From Sphingomonadaceae bacterium 3R27E2-A (GTDB taxonomy: Bacteria; Pseudomonadota; Alphaproteobacteria; Sphingomonadales; Sphingomonadaceae): a DNA stretch of 64,000 bases. Positions 24,730 to 31,269 of the stretch are shown piece by piece. The DNA is taken from assembly GCA_005503165.1 (NCBI GenBank), contig SCNT01000008.1:62001-126000 (forward strand), read 5' to 3'. How positions within the stretch are numbered: the first letter of the stretch is position 1; the number at the start of each line of letters is the position of its first letter. The notes under the pieces are model-generated. The model did no database searches. It saw nothing but the letters and a program-made list of their open reading frames with translations, and was not told the DNA's origin. Made by a program: the position numbers and the translations under genes.

Positions 24730-25824
24730 ATGGGAGATGCAACAGTGACATCCGGCCCGAACATCGCTCTTCTTTGGCGCGGACAAGCGGCCGAGTGGAC
24801 GCATCGCTTTCATGAAGCTCGGCAGTGGCCGATCGTTCAAGCCTTGCGGTCGTTCGGGGCGACCACAAGGCCTGTACTGTACAGAGACGAAGCGGTTCGA
24901 GACATTCGTGACGAGTTGCTGTCGTTCGACGCGGTGCTGGTCTGGGTGAATCCGTTGGACATTTCAGGCGACCGCTCGGTGCTCGACCCGATGCTGCGCG
25001 AAGTCGCGGCGTGCGGCGTTGTCGTCAGCGCGCATCCTGACGTGATCGCCAAAATCGGCGTCAAGGAAGTGCTCTACACAACGCGATCCATGGAATGGGG
25101 CAGCGATGTCGATCGATACGTGGACGCTGAAGGCCTTCGCGCTCGTTTCCCCGAACATCTTGCCGCAGGCCCGCGCGTGCTGAAGCCGAACTACGGCAAC
25201 GGCGGCAGGAATGTATGGCGTGTCCAACTAGACGAAGCGGGAAACGCTCCGGCTTTGAAAACGTCGGTGAAAGTTCAAGAGGCCCGCCAAGGAAGCAAAT
25301 CGGAGCGCATCAGCCTAGCCGAGTGCTTGGAAAGGTGGGTGCCGTTTCTAAACGACGGCGGCGTGCTGATCGATCAGGCTTATCAGCCGCAGTCGTCCGA
25401 GGGCATGGTCCGCTGCTACGTGTGCGGGCACCGAGTGGTTGGCTTTGGGCACAACCTGATCACTGCGCTGATGACGCCAACGGCCATTGATACAACGTCG
25501 TCAACCCCACAGCCGATGGGCCGCGCCATGTTCGGACCGGAGGTGACGCGCTTCGCAGCCTTACGGAAAGCGATGGAGGATCGCTGGATTCCAGAGATGC
25601 AAAGGTTGCTGTCGATCGCCGACCACGATCTTCCGCTTCTTTGGGACGCCGACTTCCTATTTCGCCCTGGTGAAGCCATCAGCGATGGCTCCTATGCGCT
25701 TTGCGAGATCAATGCTAGTTCGGTTGCACCATTTCCGCCAAGCGCCGTCCAGCCAGTCGCCGCAGCGGCAATCGGTCGCGCTCTTGCCATTCGTTTGACG
25801 AAGGAGACCTCCAATCCTCATTGA
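24730..25824 (+). CDS. Cj0069-like protein with ATP-grasp features
   Basis: A 364-residue protein; I choose ATG 24730 after a GGGGG-rich Shine-Dalgarno over the TTG at 24703. The sequence has FDAVLVWVNPLDISGDRS, RVLKPNYGNGGRNVWRV (an ATP-grasp-like phosphate loop) and LCEINASSVAPFPPSAV near the end, where the Glu-Ile-Asn pattern resembles the metal site of ATP-grasp ligases. It resembles proteins annotated as the Cj0069 family. The substrate is unknown. It is probably read from the chr operon, 71 bases after the SOD gene. Confidence 0.65.
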   Translation: MGDATVTSGPNIALLWRGQAAEWTHRFHEARQWPIVQALRSFGATTRPVLYRDEAVRDIRDELLSFDAVLVWVNPLDISGDRSVLDPMLREVAACGVVVSAHPDVIAKIGVKEVLYTTRSMEWGSDVDRYVDAEGLRARFPEHLAAGPRVLKPNYGNGGRNVWRVQLDEAGNAPALKTSVKVQEARQGSKSERISLAECLERWVPFLNDGGVLIDQAYQPQSSEGMVRCYVCGHRVVGFGHNLITALMTPTAIDTTSSTPQPMGRAMFGPEVTRFAALRKAMEDRWIPEMQRLLSIADHDLPLLWDADFLFRPGEAISDGSYALCEINASSVAPFPPSAVQPVAAAAIGRALAIRLTKETSNPH

Positions 25825-25908
25825 TATGATTCAAGCAATTCAAGAGACGTGACATTGGTCGTATCAATCAGACAAGCCTAAGGGTGAGCGAGGCTGGGTG
25901 AAACCGGC

Positions 25909-26469
25909 TCAGGTGGCAGCGCGGAGATACTGGTAGAGGGTTTCGCGACTGATCCCCAGGTCACGGGCGATGACGGCCTTGCGCTCGCCGTCATCAACAC
26001 GGCGGTGCAGCTCGGCGACCATTTCGTCGGAGAGGGAACGTTTCCGCCCGCGATAAGCACCGCGTTGTCTGGCGACCGCAATGCCTTCGCGCTGCCGCTC
26101 CCGGATCAGGGCGCGCTCGAATTCGGCGAACGCACCCATGACCGAGAGCATCAGGTTGGCCATCGGGGAATCCTCGCCCGAGAAGGCCAGGCTTTCCTTC
26201 ACGAACTCGATCCGGACGCCTCTTTTGGTGAGGGACTGAACCAGTTTGCGCAGATCGTCGAGATTACGCGCCAATCGATCCATGCTGTGGACCACGACGG
26301 TGTCACCCTCGCGGGCGAAGGCGAGCATGGCATCGAGTTCGGGGCGGTTGATGTCCTTGCCCGATGCCTTGTCGGTGAAAATCCGGTCGAGCGACTGCCC
26401 GTCCAACTGGCGATCGACATTCTGATCGAATGTGCTCACCCGGACGTAACCGATCCTCTGGCCTTTCAT
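25909..26469 (-). CDS. tnpR: Tn3-family serine resolvase
   Basis: A 186-residue serine recombinase. The catalytic Ser lies in RIGYVRVSTFDQN, and the domain continues with MDRLARNLDDLRKLV, GVRIEFVKESLAFSG and ERALIRERQREGIA. The C-terminal helix-turn-helix is VIARDLGISRETLYQYLRA. It resolves cointegrates at a res site. It is divergent from tnpA, with 173 bases between them holding the likely res site. Confidence 0.92.
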   Translation of the reverse strand: MKGQRIGYVRVSTFDQNVDRQLDGQSLDRIFTDKASGKDINRPELDAMLAFAREGDTVVVHSMDRLARNLDDLRKLVQSLTKRGVRIEFVKESLAFSGEDSPMANLMLSVMGAFAEFERALIRERQREGIAVARQRGAYRGRKRSLSDEMVAELHRRVDDGERKAVIARDLGISRETLYQYLRAAT

Positions 26470-26642
26470 CGCCGCCTCCGGTCAAAATGTCAGGTTGAAT
26501 TCTATGACACGGCGGAACATGCGTCAATAAATGCTTGCCATAACCCTATCCTGACAGAAACCGCCGCTGCATCCTGACGTCCGGTTAGGCTATACTCCAG
26601 ATTGACGCTAGCCTGTCGCTCTCGACTCGGGATGGAGGCAGG
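26470..26642. promoter_or_regulatory. Probable res site and divergent tnpR/tnpA promoters
   Basis: The gap between divergent tnpR and tnpA holds several TGTCA/TGACA motifs, among them a dyad at 26488-26509, then CCTGACA and TGACGCT-type copies further on. Such spaced repeats are the binding pattern of Tn3 resolvases. Confidence 0.5.
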
Positions 26643-29612
26643 ATGGCGCGGCGGCGATTATTGACCGGAGAAGAAAGGCGTCGCCTGTTCGATATCCCCC
26701 ATGACGAAACCGCGATCGTCGGCCACTATACCCTTGCCGCCGAGGATCTCGAACTGGTCGGTCGCCGCTATCGCCCTGCCAACCGCCTCGGTCTGGCAAC
26801 GCAGATCGCGCTTATGCGGCATCCCGGCTTCGGTTTGCAGCCCGACGTCGACGTCCCCGATGCGGTCCTTCACTATCTCGCCGCCCAGCTCTTCGTCGAT
26901 GTTGATGCGTTCGCCGACTATGGCCAGCGCGCGCAAACACGTAACGATCATGCCGACATTGCGGCACGGCATCTGGGGCTACACCCTTTTCGGCGAGGGG
27001 ATATACCGCTCGCGCTCGATCTCGCCGCAAGAGCTGCGGAGCGGACCGATCGGGGCGAACCTATTGTCCGCGCATTGATGGAGGGGCTGAAGCAGGAACG
27101 CTTCATTCTTCCATCGGCAGACACGCTCGAACGTGCGGGCCTCGCCGGCAGGGCACGCGCCCGCAAAGCCGCGGCGGCGCTCATTGTCGAAAGCCTGGGT
27201 CATGCCGAACTGGCGCGGATCGATGATCTGATCGTCAACAACAGCGACTTCGGCATGACGCCGCTGGCCTGGCTGCGCAATTTCGAGGAAGCGCCCACCA
27301 CGGCGAACATCAACGGGCTGCTGGAACGGCTAAGCTATGTGCGCGGAATCGGCATCGACCCGGCGATCGGCGCGAAAATCCCCGACTTCCGGTTCGCGCA
27401 GTTCATGCGCGAAGGTGGCGTTGCGCCGGCGTTCCTGCTCTCCGATTATAGCCTTAACAGGCGCCGCGCGACGCTGATCGCGGCGGTCATCGACCTCGAT
27501 GCCAGGCTCGCCGATGGTGCGATCCAGATGTTCGACAGGCTTGTCGGAAGCCTGTTCACACGGGCGCGGCGCGGGCGGGAAAGGCGCTATCAGGACAGCA
27601 TCCGCTCGGTCGGCGAACTTATGCGGCTGTTCGGCGCGACGATCGCCGCGCTGGGAGAGGCGGTCGAACATGGCGGTAATCCGCTCGAACTGATCGACGA
27701 AGCGGTAGGCTGGCACAGACTGGTCGCAGCCAAATCGCAGGTCGATGCGCTGGCCGAGCTGGCGGGCGAAGATGCGCTTGTCGCGGCGACTGGTCGCTAT
27801 GCGACGCTGCGGCGGTTCAGCCCGGCTTTCCTCGATACATTCACGTTCAAGGCATCGGGGAGCGGATCGCAACTGGTCAAGGCCATCGAGGTCATCCGCG
27901 ATACCAATGCCCGCAAGGCCCGCAGCCTGCCCGAGGGCGTTCCGCTCCCATTCGCCAACCGGCAGTGGAAGCGCCTCATCACCGAAGGTGGCCAGGTCGA
28001 TCGCCGGCGATACGAGACGGCCATCATGGCCACGCTGCGCGATCGGTTGCGCGCCGGCGACATATGGGTCGAAGGAACCCGCAATTATCGCCGCTTCGAC
28101 ACCTATTTGCTGAGTCGACGCGATGCCGATAAGGTGGCCGACAGCCTGCCATTCCAGACCGATGCGGCCGCCTATCTGGAGGAGCGGGCAAGGACGCTCG
28201 ACTGGCGGCTGCGCCGTTTCGCCAAGCAACTCAAGGCGAACAGGCTCGCGGGCGTGGCGCTCGAACGCGACCGGCTCAAGCTGCAACCCATGCCGGCGAT
28301 CACTCCACCCGAGGCGGAGGCTCTCGATCGCAGGCTCGACGCCTTGCTTCCGCGCGTGCGGATCACCGAACTCCTGGTCGAGGTGGCCGAGCGCACCGGG
28401 TTCCTGAGCGCATTTCGCGATCTTCGGTCCGGCAAGGAGCATGACAACCCGCACGCGATCCTCGCCGCCATTCTCGCTGATGGATCGAATCTGGGTCTAG
28501 AGCGCATGGCCAACGCCAGCGACGGGGTGAGCTACGCCCAGCTTGCCTGGACCCACAACTGGTATTTGTCGCCCGAAAACTATCAGGCCGCGTTGGGGAT
28601 GATCGTTGCCGCGCACCATGATCTTCCTTTCACGCGCCATTGGGGAGCCGGCACTAGTTCATCCTCCGATGGGCAGTTCTTCCGCTCGGGCCGCAACCGA
28701 TCGGCGGCGGCCGACATCAATGCGAAATATGGCAGCGAGCCGGGCCTGAAGATCTACTCCCACCTGTCCGATCATTTTGCCTCGTTCGGATCGCGGATCA
28801 TGTCGGCCACCGCCGGCGAGGCCCCCTACGTGCTGGATGGCCTGATGCTCGGCGCCGGCGCGCTACCGCTGCATGAGCATTACACTGATACCGGCGGCGC
28901 GACGGACCATGTCTTTGCCCTTTGCCATCTTCTCGGCTTCCGGTTCGTGCCCCGTCTGCGCGACATCGCCGACCGGAAACTCGGCTCGATCGCCGCGCCT
29001 TCGACCTACAAAGGCATCGAAAGCCTCATGGGCCGCACGATCAAGACGGCGGCGATCGAAGCCGATTGGGATGACATCGTCAGGATCGTCGCCTCCATTA
29101 AGGAAGGAGCCGTTGCGCCCTCCGCGATCCTGCGCAAGCTGGCCGCCTACAAGCGCCAGAACAGGCTGGATTTTGCGCTGGCCGAACTCGGCCGCATCGA
29201 GCGGACGCTATTTGCGCTCGACTGGCTTGAACAGCCCGACTTGCGTCGCGCCTGCCAGGCCGGCCTCAATAAAGGCGAAGCACGTCATACCCTTGCCGCC
29301 GCGATCTACACCAACCGACAGGGGCGGTTCACCGATCGCTCGATCGAGAATCAGGAATATCGGGCATCGGGCCTCAATCTGCTGATCGCGGCGATTTCTT
29401 ACTGGAACACCGTCTATATGGACAGGGCCGCCCAGCATCTCCAATCATCCGGCGGCACCTTCGATGATGCGCTGCTTGCCCATCTCTCGCCGATGGGCTG
29501 GGTGCATATCAGTTTGACCGGCGACTATCTGTGGCAAAGGGCAAACCGGCTCTCCCCTGGCGAGTTCCGCACCCTCAACGATCCCATGGCCCGCCTCAAA
29601 CTCGTGGCATAG
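26643..29612 (+). CDS. tnpA: Tn3-family transposase of the inner unit
   Basis: A full-length 989-residue TnpA. The N-terminal DUF4158 segment reads LLTGEERRRLFDIPHDE. The C-terminal DDE domain includes NLGLERMANAS, GAGTSSSSDGQFF, TGGATDHVFALCHLLGFRFVPRLRD and, near the end, LSPMGWVHISLTGDYLW. These are the usual catalytic-region landmarks. It ends 60 bases before the right terminal repeat. It is paralogous to the transposase at 31237 but clearly different in sequence. The ATG follows GGAGGCAGG. Confidence 0.95.
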   Translation: MARRRLLTGEERRRLFDIPHDETAIVGHYTLAAEDLELVGRRYRPANRLGLATQIALMRHPGFGLQPDVDVPDAVLHYLAAQLFVDVDAFADYGQRAQTRNDHADIAARHLGLHPFRRGDIPLALDLAARAAERTDRGEPIVRALMEGLKQERFILPSADTLERAGLAGRARARKAAAALIVESLGHAELARIDDLIVNNSDFGMTPLAWLRNFEEAPTTANINGLLERLSYVRGIGIDPAIGAKIPDFRFAQFMREGGVAPAFLLSDYSLNRRRATLIAAVIDLDARLADGAIQMFDRLVGSLFTRARRGRERRYQDSIRSVGELMRLFGATIAALGEAVEHGGNPLELIDEAVGWHRLVAAKSQVDALAELAGEDALVAATGRYATLRRFSPAFLDTFTFKASGSGSQLVKAIEVIRDTNARKARSLPEGVPLPFANRQWKRLITEGGQVDRRRYETAIMATLRDRLRAGDIWVEGTRNYRRFDTYLLSRRDADKVADSLPFQTDAAAYLEERARTLDWRLRRFAKQLKANRLAGVALERDRLKLQPMPAITPPEAEALDRRLDALLPRVRITELLVEVAERTGFLSAFRDLRSGKEHDNPHAILAAILADGSNLGLERMANASDGVSYAQLAWTHNWYLSPENYQAALGMIVAAHHDLPFTRHWGAGTSSSSDGQFFRSGRNRSAAADINAKYGSEPGLKIYSHLSDHFASFGSRIMSATAGEAPYVLDGLMLGAGALPLHEHYTDTGGATDHVFALCHLLGFRFVPRLRDIADRKLGSIAAPSTYKGIESLMGRTIKTAAIEADWDDIVRIVASIKEGAVAPSAILRKLAAYKRQNRLDFALAELGRIERTLFALDWLEQPDLRRACQAGLNKGEARHTLAAAIYTNRQGRFTDRSIENQEYRASGLNLLIAAISYWNTVYMDRAAQHLQSSGGTFDDALLAHLSPMGWVHISLTGDYLWQRANRLSPGEFRTLNDPMARLKLVA

Positions 29613-29622
29613 CCAGTGTTCT

Positions 29623-29672
29623 CATTATGTCCGCCAAATCGTTGTCTGGCGCACAAACCTTGAGGTGACGCC
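29623..29672. repeat. Right terminal repeat of the inner Tn3 unit
   Basis: Reverse complement of 19522-19571 with one mismatch in 50 bases; the outermost bases are GGCGTCACCTCAAGG read inward. A foreign monooxygenase frame starts immediately outside. Confidence 0.85.
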
Positions 29673-29948
29673 CGCTTCGTTCTGCTCACTGGCCCCGGGG
29701 GTGGGGCACCTTGGCGTGCGGCGGCCGAGCAGGCGAGGGAGCGCACCGGCGTGCAGATCACGGTGCACGAGATCGGCACGAGCCATGGCATGCTCCGCGA
29801 CCCATTGCTCCAGTGGCGCGCCGTCAGGGAGGTAAGCGACAACGGCGCGGTGCTCGTGCGGCCGGACGCTCATGTCGCTTGGAGGGCAGCGACGGCGGAC
29901 CAGGCGTCGAAGCTGCCAGCGGTAATGGCGGAGCTGCTCCGACTTTAG
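29673..29948 (+). pseudogene. C-terminal fragment of an aromatic FAD monooxygenase
   Basis: An open frame begins at the first base outside the inner transposon end and runs to the TAG at 29948. The 91 residues start RFVLLTGPGGGAPW and contain the motif VLVRPDAHVAWRA, which ends flavin hydroxylases of the TfdB/phenol hydroxylase group, where RPD-H-AWR closes the FAD domain. The N-terminal four fifths are missing. It shows that the outer transposon once carried an aromatic or chlorophenol hydroxylase gene into which the inner element moved. Confidence 0.75.
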
Positions 29949-30389
29949 CGGTGCCGATCGTCAGCTACGTAGTGGTCCCTTAGGGAGACCGGCAAGGGGA
30001 GGCTGGTCAGGGTCAAGTCGCCAACCGCTTTGGCGATCAACGTCGTTTTCGAGATCGGCTGCCCTGATCTTCCGACCGCCATGTGACGACGTCCGCGCCG
30101 ATCACGGATAGAAGCATGAACCCCGAGCCGATCGGCTAAACCGGTTTCCACTCGGGTCGAACCGCCGCGATCTCGGCGAGAGACGGGGTTACCTGCAGTC
30201 CGACAGCTGCTCATACCGATCAAAGATCCGGCTGAGGGTGTCGCGTGCCACGGGCTTGCCCTGGCGCAGCTTTCGCCAGGTGCTTTCGCTGATCCGATAT
30301 GTCTCGAACAGCCCTGCAGAGGTCGCCGCAGGAAGGCGGCGTTTGAGGTTCTCAAACTCGTCGGCACTGATCACGACAGTGTCTCGCGG
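29949..30389. other. Mostly non-coding segment before IS6100
   Basis: Apart from a possible small minus-strand gene at 30189-30374, no supported feature is seen. Composition is GC-rich with no matching repeats. It ends abruptly at the IS6100 boundary. Confidence 0.4.
30189..30374 (-). CDS. Small helix-turn-helix-like protein
   Basis: A 61-residue reading frame, MISADEFENLKRRLPAATSA, then LFETYRISESTWRKLRQGKPVARDTLSRIFDRY. The second half looks like a DNA-binding helix-turn-helix of XRE type (ISESTWRKLRQGKPVA, TLSRIFDRY). It could be a stand-alone regulator or the remains of a larger gene cut by IS6100, because the upstream sequence is lost at 30390. No partner gene is visible. Confidence 0.45.
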   Translation of the reverse strand: MISADEFENLKRRLPAATSAGLFETYRISESTWRKLRQGKPVARDTLSRIFDRYEQLSDCR

Positions 30390-31269
30390 GGCTCTGTTGC
30401 AAAGATTGGCGGCAGTCAGAGGTAGGCTGTCGCTCTGCGCCGATCAGGCGGCTGCTGCGAAATGGTGGTTGAGCATGCCCATGGCCTCCGTCAGCGCCGA
30501 GGGCCCAATGCCAAAAGCTCTCTCCACAAGGCGCACCTCGCCCCTGATGCCGGGCTGCAGGCACCAGGGGCGAGCCTGTCCTTTGCGCAGGGCTCGCATG
30601 ACTTCGAATCCCTTGATCGTGGCATAGGCCGTGGGGATCGATTTGAAACCGCGCACCGGCTTGATCAGTATCTTGAGCTTTCCGTGATCGGCCTCGATCA
30701 CGTTATTGAGATACTTCACCTGCCGGTGGGCCGTCTCCCGGTCCAGCTTTCCTTCGCGCTTCAATTCGGTGATCGCTGCACCATAGCTCGGCGCTTTGTC
30801 GGTATTGAGCGTGGCAGGCTTTTCCCAGTGCTTCAGGCCTCGCAGGGCCTTGCCCAGGAACCGCTTCGCTGCCTTGGCGCTGCGGGACGGCGACAGGTAG
30901 AAATCGATCGTGTCGCCCCGCTTGTCGACTGCCCGGTACAGGTAGGTCCACTTGCCCCGCACCTTGACGTAGGTTTCATCCAGGCGCCAGCTCGGATCAA
31001 AGCCACGCCGCCAGAACCAGCGCAGCCGCTTCTCCATCTCCGGGGCGTAGCACTGGACCCAGCGATAGATCGTCGTATGGTCGACCGAAATGCCGCGTTC
31101 CGCCAGCATTTCCTCAAGGTCGCGATAGCTGATCGGATAGCGACAATACCAGCGCACCGCCCACAGGATCACATCACCCTGGAAATGGCGCCACTTGAAA
31201 TCCGTCATCGTTCCGTCCGTCCAATCTCCGCCAAGCATGCTCAAGCTTCACGATTTTTGCAACAGAGCC
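30390..31269 (-). mobile_element. IS6100 (IS6 family), 880 bp
   Basis: Exactly 880 bp between GGCTCTGTTGCAAA and its complement TTTGCAACAGAGCC, the known ends of IS6100. The flanking 8 bases differ (TCTCGCGG and TTGCTCGC), so this copy is not a simple insertion. It most likely marks an IS6100-mediated deletion or cointegrate junction that removed the 5' end of the outer transposase gene and the DNA before it. Confidence 0.95.
30444..31208 (-). CDS. tnpA: IS6100 transposase
   Basis: A 254-residue IS6-family DDE transposase from MTDFKWRHFQGDVILWAVRW. It contains the zinc-free helix-turn-helix region RDLEEMLAERGISVDHTTIYRW, the first Asp in WRLDETYVKVRGKW, the second in LNTDKAPSYG and the Glu in NNVIEADHGKLK. 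An upstream in-frame ATG at 31244 gives 266 residues and is possible. The element is complete and should be active. Confidence 0.95.
   Translation of the reverse strand: MTDFKWRHFQGDVILWAVRWYCRYPISYRDLEEMLAERGISVDHTTIYRWVQCYAPEMEKRLRWFWRRGFDPSWRLDETYVKVRGKWTYLYRAVDKRGDTIDFYLSPSRSAKAAKRFLGKALRGLKHWEKPATLNTDKAPSYGAAITELKREGKLDRETAHRQVKYLNNVIEADHGKLKILIKPVRGFKSIPTAYATIKGFEVMRALRKGQARPWCLQPGIRGEVRLVERAFGIGPSALTEAMGMLNHHFAAAA

Larger units (their letters stand above)
19522..29672. mobile_element. Inner Tn3-type chromate resistance unit
   Basis: The ends at 19522-19571 and 29623-29672 are inverted repeats matching at 49 of 50 bases. Between them lie a Tai-like gene, a PepSY gene, a DUF1259 gene, chrB, chrA, a superoxide dismutase, an ATP-grasp-like gene, tnpR and tnpA. 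The layout recalls TnOtChr of Ochrobactrum, which carries chrB, chrA, chrC (an SOD) and chrF with tnpR/tnpA; chrF is not seen here. The left end also carries the last codons of a different tnpA in reverse, and no 5-bp duplication flanks the unit, so the left end probably came from a second transposon. Confidence 0.75.
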
